From NCBI GenBank assembly GCA_949128115.1, contig OX421963.1, forward strand, positions 38,857,979 to 38,921,978: a DNA stretch of 64,000 bases, in the 5' to 3' direction. The first letter of the stretch is position 1, and each line of letters starts with the position of its first letter. A program made the translations under genes and the position numbers. This DNA is from Anaspis maculata. Lineage: Eukaryota > Arthropoda > Insecta > Coleoptera > Scraptiidae. The notes beneath the pieces are model-generated. The model was given only the letters and a program-made list of their open reading frames with translations, was not told where the DNA came from and searched no databases. Below, piece after piece: positions 37,390-49,992 of the stretch.

Positions 37390-38584
37390 GAGTACAATTT
37401 TTTTCTTTTACATTAGAATTTTTATAGTATGTAGTCCTCAAATTGCGTACGATTTCGTGCACACTTGTTCATTTATAAATAATTTATGGCAGTAAGTATT
37501 CCTGCATGTTGTGCACCTATTCCCAAAATTTCCTCGGTCGGCAAAGAAACCTGTTCCTTTCAATAGAGGGCGTTGGGTCACGCTCACAGCACACATTGAT
37601 CTGTTTACTCGCGTTTCAATTTTGGCGCAAGTTTTGGCAGGGGGCTCTGGCCCCCCTCGGATCCTGCCTTTCGATCGGCAGGCCCTTGTAATTATGAGCC
37701 CGTACTATGTATGTGCTATTGTTAGGATCCGTTTTAATTGGATCATCGTTAATTAGGTGATTTGGAATGTTGAACAATTGCGAATTAATCCGCAGCACCC
37801 ACACCGAAGGGAAATCCTGGAATTGCGAAAAGAAAAAAGTTATGCAGTACCTAGCTAATGTATGAGAATTTAGAATTTGAATTCAATTAGCACAAATATC
37901 GCAAATAGAAAATTATTCATGTGCGTATTTGAGTTTAGGATCACCAACTCCAATCCAACCCGACCCAAGAATACCCACTTACGCACAAACTGTTGCAATT
38001 TGCAATTCAGTACCTACCAAGTATAATATTGGTATACTAAACCATTCAATAATTTTCGAGGTAATATTGAATGTTATAAATTTGTCCAATTTATAACATT
38101 TACAACAGGATATTTTATGATGACAGCAGCGCTATGCTAGCTTGGATTTTGGGGCATTGATAAATGATAACAGGGTTGTTGCCACTGCCAAGTGCATAAT
38201 TAAATTAATTAATTTTGTATTGTTCTACTTATTTTGATATTATTAATCATTTTCTACAGCTGGATTTATGCTAGCGAACTCCATTCATGTGGACGTGGAC
38301 TGTACATCAGAGGTCCAGCGAGATTTCCCCCCTTGCTAGAAATTTCCCCGTTGAAATAATTTGCAAACAAAAACTCGAGGGAAAATGTCTTCCACTAAAG
38401 TTCTTCTCGTAGATTTCAGATTTGGAAACCGAAATTCTCTCGGAAATTCTCTATATTTCGTAATATACAGGTGATTCAGAAACCTTTTTTCGAGCCCTGC
38501 TGTATTTAGCTTTTTATTGTGTTTGTTATGCAATATCTATATCTATGTAATGTACAACAATGTATATCGTTTATATTTTTGAAT
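37390..38584. other. Presumed intron, no exon identified
   Basis: AT-rich. 38305-38385 (CCAGCGAGATTTCC, TTGAAATAATTTG) resembles 51330-51420, and ATACAGGTGATTCAGAAACC at 38465 looks like a solo foldback end. Confidence 0.4.
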
Positions 38585-38935
38585 GTTTAGAAAAAAAATC
38601 TCGAAAAAAATGTACTCCAGTAAAATTTTGATTGAAGGCCACGTTTTCGAGAAATTTAGACCCGAACTTTCGAAAAGGAACCACTGCTTTCATGGGCCTA
38701 AATATTAAAATCCAAGGAAGCTCACAATTTCTCAACTATAACAGGTTTTCATGGTGCTCTAAGTTGATCTTGATTAATCATCTTTTCTGCTGAGAAACAA
38801 CAAGTTTTCAGGAAGTAAAATTTTTAGGCTCTTGAGAACGAGCTTGAAAGTTGTTTTCGAGATGTTTTTAAAGTTTTAAACTCAAATATCGCGAAAATAA
38901 AGCCTCTAATCAAAATCTTTAAGGAGTAGCAAGGT
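38585..38935. repeat. Decayed foldback piece
   Basis: AAAATTTTGATTGAAGGC with TTTTCGAGAAATTTAGA at the left and AAATATCGCGAAAATAAAGC with CTCTAATCAAAATC at the right are inverted to each other and resemble the inner arms of 9952-10999. No ends survive. Confidence 0.55.
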
Positions 38936-39350
38936 GATTCTAAATTGAACGTAGAAGATGGGAACAATTTTCTTTCAGAAATAATTAGGGGACAAAAAAA
39001 GAGGAAATCTCCATTATCTTCGCCCCTAAAAACTTTTGATGGAACGCGGTATTTTTGTTATAATCATAGAGACTTATTTTTAGTAAACCTTGGTAAAATT
39101 TTATCAAAATCGGTTCAACGATTCAGAAGTTACGTTTTTTTAGTTAATTTAATGCTCTGTATTTTTTTGAGTAACTATTTTAGGGCATTTTAAGTAGAGA
39201 TGCAACGGATAGTGATTTAGCCCGATATCCGGTGTACCTCTTTACCGGATAGCCGGTTATCCGGCCAAACTATCCGGCCTAAACGAGGGCCTAAATTAGG
39301 CACTCTGGATCCGTAAATTTGACAAGGTAGCAGCGGAGAATACCAATAAA

Positions 39351-39518
39351 AAAGAAACAACTTTGGAGAGAACTAAAATTCCCAATGAGGTTGATAATTA
39401 TTTGAAAACAGCACGGATTGACAGAAGCAACGATCCTCACGCATGGTGGTCTACCAACTCTAGTCTATTGGCGAGTAACATTACCGATGGTGGCGCTGCT
39501 GATGCGCTTCGCATGTAA
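39351..39518 (+). pseudogene. hAT transposase C-terminal (dimerisation) remnant
   Basis: The frame from 39351 to a stop at 39516-39518 reads ERTKIPNEVDNYLKTARIDR followed by SNDPHAWW. The E-V-D-x-Y-L..R-I-x-R..D-P..W-W pattern is the start of the hAT C-terminal dimerisation domain. Only about 56 codons survive, and the usual continuation is lost. This agrees with the hAT-type ends of the surrounding element. Confidence 0.65.
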
Positions 39519-39524
39519 ACAAAC

Positions 39525-40029
39525 ATGTCGGATAGGGCACGGATTGTTGCCCGCGCGTTCAAAAATCTTATCAGTAGTAAGCGGTTTTTAATGCCATCCA
39601 GACGTGAAACGTGGTTAATTAGTACCTATTGCGGTGGAACTCGAAAATGGCAGAAGCGAATTGAGTGTTATGAAGGTTTTCAATCACTGGATGGCCTCAA
39701 GCCTCAACGGATAGGAAATTCTGAAGTCACAATTTCTTGTGTTGTGTGGTCGAAAGCGAATCGAATCAAGCTTCAGTTCAAACATAGACATATTTGGATT
39801 GTGTTTACAAACAAGCGCATTCTATGAATCTCCTCACGAGGCAACTGAGATTGTAATTAAAAGAAATAGTAGTAGCAGTTCTCGCGAGAGTTCCTGTGAA
39901 ATTGGAACGTTTAAATGCACTTGCAAAGCAGGCCACTCCGGGACATGCAAACATATCGCAGCTGTGCCTCTTCGATGCAGCCATATAAAGTTCCTATTTT
40001 CAGCGACACTTCCCAGGCTTTTCTCGTAG
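39525..40029 (+). pseudogene. SWIM-type zinc-finger reading frame
   Basis: Two overlapping frames. 39525-39827 begins MSDRARIVARAFKN and includes GFQSLDGLKPQRIG. 39739-40029 carries FKCTCKAGHSGTCKHIAAV at about residues 58-76, which has the C-x-C-xn-C-x-H of a SWIM zinc finger. The frame change between them implies an intron or a frameshift. SWIM domains occur in MULE transposases and in several host proteins; in insects SWIM is often followed by an exonuclease-like domain, which is not seen here. It appears to be a captured fragment inside the hAT element. Confidence 0.5.
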
Positions 40030-40849
40030 TCATATTTTCCACAGTGCCGAGTTTGTTTGTCATCTTGACTACCCAACTTGCGTCTTTCGCTTTCGACGGG
40101 AAACGGTGAAAATGTAACTCTTCCTTTTTCCGGTTTCCACAGCGCGACTCGCACTCGGGAACGCAACAAATTCTCCGCCACTTTTTGTCACTATGACAAA
40201 ATCACAAATCTTACCACCTTCCATTCTGATGCCACTTTTGCTTGCCTGTCGTCGTACACGTGCCACTCTTATTTAAAAATGCAATGCTTTTGCAACCGAC
40301 GACACCTAGTATATTCAAGATAATGAAACGTGCGTGGCTCACGTACTTTGTTGGAAAAAATCAACGCCGCGTTAAGTCAGATGGAATCAATTAAAGTCAC
40401 CAAACACCGCAACGCTCATAAGAGCCCACACAAATCTGCGGTTGATCCGTGCACAAACGTCGTTTACACGTTGGCCGTCAGATGGCGTATTCGATCTTGA
40501 AACTCGCCAATATCCGTCCAAGTTTGCGAAGATTACCGATCAGCGGTAATTATATTATCCCTGTAGCAGCGTATACAGCAAGAGTTTTTTTTTTCGGGAG
40601 CTGGCAACGTGTACAATAATAAACGGAAAAGGCTCTTACCTTTGAATGCAAAAAAGGTTGTATTCATCTACCACAATTTGTCACTTCTTGATTCCAAATC
40701 GAGTTCCAAATACATATTAGGTTGTGGAAGACCAGAAGAAGTTTTTTCTATTCTTTTACTTTTGTGTTGAACTTCATTTTTTGGCTTCTATGATCGAAGC
40801 CAAGCGCGATGTACCACTAGATTTCGCGTCCCCCACATAATGTAATATG

Positions 40850-40965
40850 TACCGGATGATCAAAAACTTTTCTCCTCTAAGCAGGCTGTGGCCTGGCCAA
40901 AATCAGCCTCGTTTGCCTTCCAATGACCAGACCACAGCCTGAGAACAGTTTTTGATCATACGGTA
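40850..40965. mobile_element. 116-bp palindromic MITE (copy 2)
   Basis: Shares the CCTCTA..GCAGGCTGTGG and CCACAGCCTG arms and the GGCCAAAATC centre with 23944-24067, in the opposite central orientation. Ends are TACCGGATGATCAAAAACTT and AGTTTTTGATCATACGGTA. Nested in the hAT element. Confidence 0.8.
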
Positions 40966-41514
40966 CTTACTTGAAAACATTAAAAAAAATTTGTTGGGGG
41001 TTGGTAGTTGGTACGTACTGCCCATTTCGCAACGCTCTCCAACGGTTTCAGAGTATACATATACGGAATACTAGCGTTAATGTTGATGTAGGGAAACAGG
41101 ATAGGGAAGTGGATTGACTAAATTTATCACTCTTTTTTTAATTTTTTGCAACTATCCGGCTTCGGCCGGATATCAAAATACTATCCGGCCGGATAGCCGG
41201 ATCCTGATAAAATGGCCGGATAGGCCGGATACCGAATAGTAACCGGATATCCGTTGCATCTCTAATTTTAAGTAGCTCATGACCTTGTGACCCGAAAATT
41301 TTTGACGAAACAATTACAATAATGAAAATTTAGTGTTACCATCGCTGATGAAGTGCTGCATTTCAGAAGCCGGTTGGATCTAAGAAGTTACGACATGCGG
41401 ACATGTGGTTACAAGTACTCGTTCTTATCAGAACACATACGAAGTTGTAACTATTTAACTGAGATTTTGAACTTTCAGCAAAAATTCTACATCGGTATTA
41501 AGTATGACACACGG

Positions 41515-42698
41515 GTAAATAAACTGCTGGACAACGAAGTTGTCGGTATCGGAAAAATGGTCCGACTTTGGAGGTCAATATCTCTCGATTGCCTATTGCG
41601 ATTTCCATTTTGTTTGTTGCGTTAACTAGCTTAATCTTTCCGTAACCCATCCTATAACAGTGAATGTTGAGAAACTTTATGTAAATTTTCTACAGGGTGA
41701 TACGTAAAATGGTGCAAAATTGCAACAACTTCATCGTACCCCCATTTGTCAAAAAAAAATTTGTTATGTATTCTATTACAAAAATTATGAAGTGTGGTAT
41801 CTTATCTCGAAACGGTTTTGGAATTTCCCGGATTGGAAGTCTAACATCAAAGATATAAGTTTTTATGTTGAATGTTGCAGATTTACGAGACTCAGGCATA
41901 GCACAAGCACAAAAAGTATAACGTCCAGGGGGGCTTTACTTCACTCGGACACTGAAGTTTCACATCGTTACCATGTTCAGGGGCTTAAATCTGCAAAAAG
42001 AACATTCTCCATATCTAAAATTCTGATGAAATTCTGACGAAATCCAACGTACGAAAAACAGGCAGGGACAACCACTCAAAAAAGTGCTCCCTGCTTGGTC
42101 TCACACCAAATATTCGGGTTGTGTTGAAAGTTAAATTGTTCTGGACTGTTGTACGAACAATCTTGCTCAATGTCAACATCCATTCATCAGAAGTGACTTA
42201 ATGTCGCGTGCCAACAAGGCAAATCTGTATCAATCGAAATAAAAATCTATATTTTCGATGTTAGACCTCCAATCCGGATAATTCCAAAATCGTTCGAGGT
42301 AAAACACCACAATCCATGATTTTTGTATTAATAATAATAATAATAATAATAAATGGTCTTTTATTGCGGAAAAAAAAATCAAAATACATAATTAGAACAA
42401 AATCATAGGCGGAGTCTAGCCTATGAGTCTATTATTAGAATACATACAAAAAAATTTCGACAAATGGGGGTACGATGAAGTTGGTACAACTTTGCAGCAT
42501 TTTACGTATCACCCTGTAGAAATTTTACATGAAGTTTCTCAACATTCACTATTACAGGATGGGTTACGGAAGCATTAGACTAATTAACACAATAAACAAA
42601 ACGAAAATCGCATCCGGCAATGGAAAGTTATCGGCCTTCAAAGTCGGACCGTTTTTCCGATACCGATAAACTTCGTTGTCCAGCAGTTTAGTTACGAA
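41515..42698. repeat. Foldback J, arms extend past CAGGGTG ends
   Basis: The left arm 41515-41865 and right arm 42240-42698 are inverted. They include GACAACGAAGTTGTCGGTAT, CGTAACCCATCCTATAACAG and CAACTTCATCGTACCCCCAT. A TACAGGGTGATACG end-like motif sits inside each arm (41692, 42519), and pairing continues without a break on both sides of it. The right arm carries a non-LTR insertion (42331-42430). Confidence 0.85.
42331..42430 (-). mobile_element. Non-LTR retrotransposon 3' tail, 5'-truncated
   Basis: On the minus strand: CATAGGCTAGACTCCGCCTA, then CCGCAATAAAAGACC and a (TTA)n tail. This is the 3' end style of I/Jockey-type LINEs with simple-repeat tails. The opposite foldback arm (about 41755-41780) has no insertion. 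TATTA-like repeats flank it. Confidence 0.65.
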
Positions 42699-45007
42699 TT
42701 TTTGAAAATGAGGTAGCTACGGCTCGACGGCAAAAGAGTATTTGTTGCTTGCTGCCGTTTGAAATCTCGGAACGGGACGGAATCCTAAAAAAGAAAGATT
42801 TTATTTCTATAATGGGTAGCTATGGCCCTGGTACCTGAACCAAGAAAAGTCGGATCCGGTTACGTTAACTCCATCTCTCAAATTTTGTCGAACAAAACCA
42901 CAAACCACTCAGGAATGGTGTCTAGAAGAAAGATCTGAAATGAAAATTGCGGACCATTCATGCAGTTTCTTGTTCTTCCGGCGGATTTACTGTGATAGTA
43001 ATAAGCTGTCTGGAAGGGGAAGGGAGCAACTAGATGAAGGGGGAAAGAGGAAGTGCCCGCACGCACCACTTGATGCTTTTGTGGCGTACGCTGAAAGAAA
43101 TAGTGCAACGCAATAAAACTATTATCGTGGAATCGGAACAAACTCCAGCATTCGACCTCATCCTCATGGACTTGAGGATGTTCATGACATGATGTTACAG
43201 ACTTGAAAATGTCTGTAGAAGTAAATGTGATGTGTTTCGTTACCAACAAAAGTCTAAAAAATATGAAGAACGTAACTAGAGCCGAAAAGTCTTGCTGAAA
43301 TAATGATAAACAATCACAATAATCACAATTTATTGCGAGACGGCGTCGCCGGTTGAATAATTGCTGAAGTTCGCAACTGTATTTAAAAAGTTGGACATGC
43401 GGACAAATACTTGTTAATTATGAAAATACATGAACACATGTATGAACGAATCTATGAAGTTATATTAAGAGAATAATTTGAACTTTTTTTTGACAAAAAC
43501 ACTTCGCTACGACCCCCGGGTCTATAGTTAAGAATTTTTGAAAAAGACTGCAAAGCGACGGTACGGCGCGACGTACCCGTGCAAAAATTTGCACGTGTGT
43601 CCCCGACCGACATCGACAGTGAAATTTGATTGTTTAATATTTTGAAATAGTCCCCAATAAGAACCAACCGACCGTGTCTAAATAACGGCAGAACCCTAGT
43701 TAACATCTTGCGTTCATCTCGTAACATTTTGCGTTACATCTCAAAAGAAAAGTGGGCTATCGAGCCTCACGCCCTAGAGGGTATATTCGCACTTGTTTCT
43801 CTTTAGTATTATTCTTTCAACTTGAATACACTTCATTTTATAGTCTTCAAATCATTCCATCTAGGGCGGCGTCACCCTGTGAGGCAGACTTAGGTATACA
43901 TAACGTGGTGGAGTGAGAGAGACGGTTCAAAATCATACACGTATCATACTCTTCTTAATGGTATTTTGGAAATCTATTACTGTTTTCATTACTCTCCATT
44001 CATTGGTTTTGGTGAGAGAGGAGTACAAAGTTTTCGCTGATTTGTAGAATAGAAAACAACAACCTTATGAAGTTTCTATGGCGACATCACTTTGGAAATG
44101 GTCTTAGTTGTCTTGGGGGCCTCAAAACGGATATATCCGTTGTCATCCGATTTTTTTGCACGATCACAATGCTTCCCCTTTCATGTTAGTGGGGACCCGA
44201 AAAGTAAAATTGAACGAGTTTAAGCGAGCAAGCATGCAGTACTTGAAACGCTCATGCCAGAAGCTTTGAATTCAATACAACAAATATATAGTTTGTTTTT
44301 TTTTTACTAAAAATGGCATGTTGGTAATAGAAATGACTCCTAGAACATCTAAGGAGGAATATACCTACAGGTATAAGTACATTGGGGTGAGGGTGAGCAA
44401 GCATACCTATTCATCTCTGCAGCAAACCGAAACTCCCAACATAAACTAGAAGATCCAGTAAACTTAACTCCAAGCCAAGTTTTCGTAATAACACGAAACA
44501 CATAAACTCCATTCCTTTATTAAAACGTTAACCTTCGAGAAGACCATTTTAATGAAATTTTGGCTGATTTACTTAACCTTTGCTCCATATCCGAAACATT
44601 CCCCTCTCTACTGCATGAGTATATTAATGGACCCACGCAAATCAATTTGTGTAGAAACATGCCCAAATAAGACCCAAACTGTTACATTATCTCCATTAAA
44701 ACGCTGATGATCCATGATGTACAAATACGACAAAAATATAGTCTCGAAATATAAAGAAGGCCTTCCATTATCATAAAAAAGTCGTTATATACTAAAAAAG
44801 CACTATACTTAAGTAAGTATAGGTACTTGGTACTCATAGCTAAAGTATAGTAGGTAAGTAACTACAAATTTTCTGCAAAAAAAACCGAGAAAAAAACTAT
44901 CATCTTTTACATGAGACAACAAGGTATTTTTCACATGAAACGAATTTAAAGGTTCGATCGATATTACTTTCTCGACCCTAGGGGAAGTAAAGTAATATTG
45001 CCGATTT
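42699..45007. other. No gene seen; one foldback K end fragment
   Basis: Unique-looking, AT-rich. 44094-44175 (GGAAATGGTCTTAGTTGTCT, CTCAAAACGGATAT) is a further copy of the end of foldback K. Frames at 42878-43249 and 43452-43727 (-) match nothing I recognise and have no splice or neighbour support. Confidence 0.4.
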
Positions 45008-45540
45008 TTTTTTTGAGATTTCGACGAAAATATCCATTTTGAGGTCCCCTAAGGCGATTAAGACCATTTCCAGAATGATGTCTGTCTGTGAGTGCGTACG
45101 TGCGTGTGTCTGTGTTTCTGTAATCTTCCAGGGTAACTGCCGAACCGTGGATCCGATCGACTTGAAATTTGATATGCAGACATGGTTTTACTGTAGAATG
45201 AGCACATCAGTTTTTGGCGGCCATCCGTCAAACGGGTGTGTCACTATAAAAAAAAATTACAAGCTATATCTTACGCAACTTGATTTGCAATATGTCATCT
45301 GAAAGTCCTTGAAAAACTGTATTCAGAACCGTTATAAATACGTCTCTTAACTGTCATCTATCAAATATTAGAAAAATGTCAAATTTCAAAACTTGGCCAT
45401 TTAATTATTATTCAAAATCTATCCGATAGTAAATATGGCGGCACAGGGTCAAGAAAGGCTTTTCCGTGTGCGACTTCATAAAGATATAATGGGGCTATAC
45501 ATCAATCGATTCTTGGACCATCTAGGATCATAAAAAAAAA

Positions 45541-46425
45541 TAGATGAAACATTGACATCTACTACAAGCAAATATGGTGGAGGCGCCAATATGGGCTCCG
45601 TCTGATGATGAGAAATTGGCAATATCATACCTCATTTGTTTTTCAACAGATTTCAACGCTTGAAACGTTATTTTGTAGACCAATAAATTCTCTCATCATA
45701 CCATACCCTGATTTCAAAAACACTTATCGAGAAACCTCGCGAGAAACTATCAAAATTGTCTCTATAAGATTTGCTAGAATACGGCGTTTTCTGAAGGCTA
45801 TCCGAAATTTTTTAAACTTGGGTATTATCATAGACTTATACCTCCGGTTTTACCAGAATTCTACGAGCAGATTGAATTTATCACGCTGATAGTTGCCATG
45901 CACCAGCCAATAGGATGGCCAGTGGCTTAGTTACTAAGAGGGTGATGAAGTTATCGCGTTGGTAAATGTTTGGTGGAACCGGAGGTTAAATGAGCTTTTC
46001 TATGCACATACACCTTTCAATCTTGAGTCGGTTGAATCGAAGATATTGACAAAAAACTGTTTTTTTTTTGAGCGCCATCTTTTCAGTATGGCGGTCAAAA
46101 CGGCAGAAATACGAAGTGGAAAAAATGAAATTTGACACCTCTAGGTCGATAACAGTACCTGGTTTCAGAAATAACAGATAACCTTTCAAAACCGCCAGAT
46201 TTTAGAATATCTCACAAAGACAATTTTGACAGTTTCCCGAAATGTGGTTTTGAAATTAAGGTATGAAATAATAAGAGAGTTTATTTGTCTACAAAATGAC
46301 GTTTTAGATGTTGAAAACCGTTAAAAAAACAAACGAGCTACAACCATTGTCTTATTGCCAGGCATATTTGGCAAGGCGCCTCCACCATATTTGCGTGCAG
46401 CAGATGTTAATGTTTTACCATCATT
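45541..46425. repeat. Foldback L
   Basis: GCAAATATGGTGGAGGCGCC (45566) is mirrored by GGCGCCTCCACCATATTTGC (46375). The arms continue inward through CATTTTGTAGACAAATAA-type and CTATCAAAATTGTC-type blocks. The loop is at about 45830-46130. Confidence 0.8.
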
Positions 46426-47490
46426 TATGGTTTCCCAAACTACGGGGCTCGTTGGGCGTCGTGTAGGTCCACTGTTTCGGTTTTCCGGCGGTGATTTTTC
46501 TAAAATGAAGATTGCATATTCCGTGAACACAAAAAAGTGCAGTGCAAACTTCAACCTGCAGCAAGCCCTATCCCCCCCCCCTCCCGGAAAAACTGCTAAT
46601 TTCTAACTTTTTATCCCGCGAACAGTTTTTTTTAAACGTAACTAGTTATTGAACATTTTCCAACAGCTACCTATCAATCTACCCAAAACGAAACAAAAAT
46701 TGAGCAACTCAGATCTCCACAGCACATTTGGAGAACTAACCACATGGATATTCTGCCTAAGTTTTCGCTAGATTTGAAGGTGCTCTCTAAACCATTGTGA
46801 ATGTGATTGTGTTGTTGTCCAACCTCGGTCCTAACACACTCGCCGAAAGCACACGGAACGTTCTTCACGAATTTCGCATGATCGCGTCTTTCTCCTTCCA
46901 GTCGTCCTGCACCTTAGGTCCTTGTAATGGAATTTCCTCTGCCGAGACGTATACAAAAGGACGTGCTTGGCAAATGTACACACCCTTATGAGTGGTAATA
47001 ATTTATGATTGCTACCGACTAAGGACGAAAGAAAAAGCCGAGGAGTTCATCAATCAACGTCACTTGTTGCTAGACCTAGTCAGTTCCACGGCAGTATCTT
47101 CCCCACCTTGAATATTCCTGCTAAGAGGCATAAGGAAATCTTTGTTATTTTGAGTACTTCCCGTCGTCATGAAGCCGTGGCAAAGAAAATGCGCTCGTAT
47201 ATCATAAATAGGCCCCACTCGGTGAATGTATGTTTTGCGGCGTTTCGGGTAAACCCCGTACTTTGTTGAAATTTTGGTTCAAATGGGCTGCTCTCCCAAG
47301 AAAAACAGCGTGCAGAATGGAAAGGAAAGAATATTCCTCGAAATGAATATCGAACGACTACAATAACAGTACAAGAGCCAGGGAGTAAAAATCAAGTCAA
47401 TAAGGAGATAATTGCCAACAGGCTAGAAATTGCCCGCAGGCATTTTAGGTGAAATTTTGGTCAAACCCTGAAATAAATATGTTCCTTCTG

Positions 47491-49286
47491 AAAGGACCCC
47501 GCACGATTCTTATGGAAAATGGGTCTCGGTCAAATTCCCTGATTTTCTTATATGTTGTAGCCCAATTTGACACAAGCCAAAAACCATCGTCCGTTACCCA
47601 AAAAAATGGACAGTTTTTTTTCTATAAGGGGTTGAAAATGGGTTATTTCAAGGTAAAAAAATATGTTCCAACGTAAGTGAGAACATTTCAACGTCCTTTT
47701 CAACACATATCGCTCATGACAATTCCCTTTTTCTTTTGTGAAAAAATCAACCCCCTCCCTCACCCCCAACCCTTACTTGTGAGTATAAAATTCGAAATTA
47801 CGTTTGAAAGTCATGCAGATAGTTCTATTTTGTCGAATTATCAATTTTGGCACAAATTTTTTTTCCAACCCCCAAATAGGGGGTGGGGTTGAAAAAAAAA
47901 CCATCGGTCAATTCGACTGAATTTCTGATATTGTGCTTTACCAGTTACGCTAAACAAGATTACCAAGGGAAAACTCATTCGTATGACCAGTTTCCACCCC
48001 ACAGAGGGTTGAAGTTGACTATAATGACGCATAAAACATTCTTCCATGTCATAAACCAAATGAATGGAAATAGTGGACTTTCGTATCATCTTGTTTCGTA
48101 AAAATGTCTATTCTCCAAAAATACTTTCAATCCCGTCCTTCATCCCCGATCCCTGTTTCTGAACATCATATTCGAAACAAATATTGGAATTCATATCAAT
48201 TTTTATTTCATCCTTCAAATAGTCGCAGTAGCTAGAATAAGAGTGTGACATAATATTTTGCTTTGATTGAACAGCTTTCGCTCCAAATAACATAAAATTC
48301 TTCAATCTAAACCTCGATCTAAACTATAAGTAGAGGTGTATCCGTACAAAAGAAAAAAGTTAGGAACTATGTAGGTACAGGTAAACATAATTAACCTGCT
48401 GTAAAGTTGAGACTTGATAGGAGCACCAATATTTTTAATAATAATCCAGGCAAAAAATCATTCAATCAAATGTATGTCTCACCCTGCTGTGAGGGTGCTA
48501 ACATAAGCATAATAGTGAAAGTGAATTTTGAGAGGGGATTCACAATCAGATGCAGAGAATCCGACCGTAGACCTTCTCCTTCATTTTCAAGATATATTTC
48601 GAATATGATGTTCAGAAACAAGGATAGGGGATGAGAGACGGGGTTGAAATTATTTTTGAAGGATAGACATTTTTACAAAACAAGATGATATGAAAGTCCA
48701 CTATTTCCATTCATTTTGTTTATGACATGGAAGAATGTTTTATGAGTCATAATAGTCAACTTCAACCCTCTGTGGGGTGGAAACTGGTCATACGAATGAG
48801 TTTTCCCTTGGTAATCTTGTTTAGCGTAACTGGTAAAGCACAATATCAGAAATTCAGCCGAATTGACCGATGGTTTTTTTTTTTTCAACCCCACCCCCTA
48901 TTTGGGGGTTGGAAAAAAAAATTGTGCCAAAATTAGTAATTCGACAAAATAGAACTATCTGCATGACTTTCAAACGTAATTTCGAATTTGATACTCACAA
49001 GTAGGGGTTGGGGGTGAGGGAGGGGGTTGATTTTTTCACAAAAGAAAAAGGGAATTGTCATGAGCCATATGTGTTAAAAAGGACGTTGAAATGTTCTCAC
49101 TTACGTTGGAACATATTTTTTTACCTTGAAATAACCCATTTCCAACCCCTTATAGAAAAAAAACTGTCCATTTTTTTGGGTAACGGACGATGGTTTTTGG
49201 CTCGTGTCAAATTGGGCTACAACATATAAAAAAATTAGGGAATTTGACCGAGACCCATTTCCCATAAGAATCGTGCGGGGTCCTTT
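47491..49286. repeat. Foldback N, 1.8 kb, near-identical arms
   Basis: Ends AAAGGACCCCGCACGATTCT and AGAATCGTGCGGGGTCCTTT. The arms are about 690 bp and differ at only a few percent of positions by eye, around a loop at about 48185-48590. Mirrored frames of 71-73 codons occur in both arms in opposite orientation (47883-48101 + and 48673-48894 -; 47548-47769 - and 49008-49229 +) and differ at a few residues only. They are a consequence of the symmetry, not genes. Confidence 0.92.
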
Positions 49287-49992
49287 TGCACAAACGGCCT
49301 TAGACCAATGCTGAACAACATACTAAAAGCTCCGGTTCAACAAGTGTGGGGGACATAGTTTTTTTGGACAAGAAAGGAGTAAGTGCCGCCAAATCTCGTA
49401 GCGCCTGATTGAGAGATGATGGAAAACTCTAACTGCAGACTTAATTTGACTCTTTTATTCTGTTACTGCCTGCCGAAGTAGGTTCCAATCCATCAAATAG
49501 ATTTTGGATAATTGAATGGCAAAGTTTTAAACATTTAAACACATAAAATTTGACATATGGCAGAGAGGGAAGTACCTACTCTTAACTGTTCTGAATACAG
49601 TTTTGCAAAGGCTTTTAAACGACATATTGCATGACAAGTTCCGTGATATATAGCTTGTCATTTTTTGATAGTGACTTTTTTGTTTGAAAGATGACAGCCA
49701 AAAATTAATGGGCTCATTCGACAGCAAAACCATGTCTGAATACCAAATTTTAAGTCGATCAGATCAACCATTTGGTCGTTCTCGTAAAATATTACTGACA
49801 GACACACACACAGCCATCAGGCACAAATACAGTCAGACACACAGACAGACAAATTTCATCTGGAAATGGTCCTAATCGTCTCAGGGAGGCTCAAAATGGA
49901 TATTTCCGTGTTCATCTCGAAAAATGTTTTTTAGCGCTCTCACAATACTCTCCCTCCTCTTTGATTGGTGGGTCGGGAGGAAGGAAATCAAA

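Larger units (their letters stand above)
39195..41264. mobile_element. hAT-type element, 2.07 kb, defective
   Basis: Ends TAGAGATGCAACGGATA and TATCCGTTGCATCTCTA, flanked by a perfect 8-bp direct repeat ATTTTAAG (39187-39194 and 41265-41272). Many subterminal CCGGATA/TATCCGG words are present. The interior has a transposase C-terminal remnant (39351-39518), a SWIM-type reading frame (39525-40029) and a nested MITE (40850-40965). The BED finger and catalytic core of a full transposase are missing, so it is non-autonomous. Confidence 0.93.
45008..49928. repeat. Inverted pair K (arms 4.3 kb apart)
   Basis: The left arm 45008-45330 (TGAGATTTCGACGAAAATAT, CCATTTTGAGG, TCTGTCTGTGAGTGCG, CTTGAAATTTGATATGCAGA) is inverted relative to the right arm 49600-49928 (TTCAGACATG-type, CAGACACACAGACAGAC, CTCAAAATGGATATTTCC). 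The TG/CA-rich tract comes from the family consensus. The arms interlock with the pair at 47437-50580 and are not nested in it. Confidence 0.7.

Noticed and set aside
46321..46554. Minus-strand frame resembling a pipsqueak-type helix-turn-helix (TINDGKTLTSAARKYGGG)
   Set aside because: Only about 18 residues resemble the motif, the following part does not fit, and the sequence belongs largely to the arm of foldback L.
47883..48101. Conserved-looking 72-codon protein found twice
   Set aside because: The second copy (48673-48894, -) is the mirrored arm of foldback N; conservation reflects arm identity, not selection on a protein.
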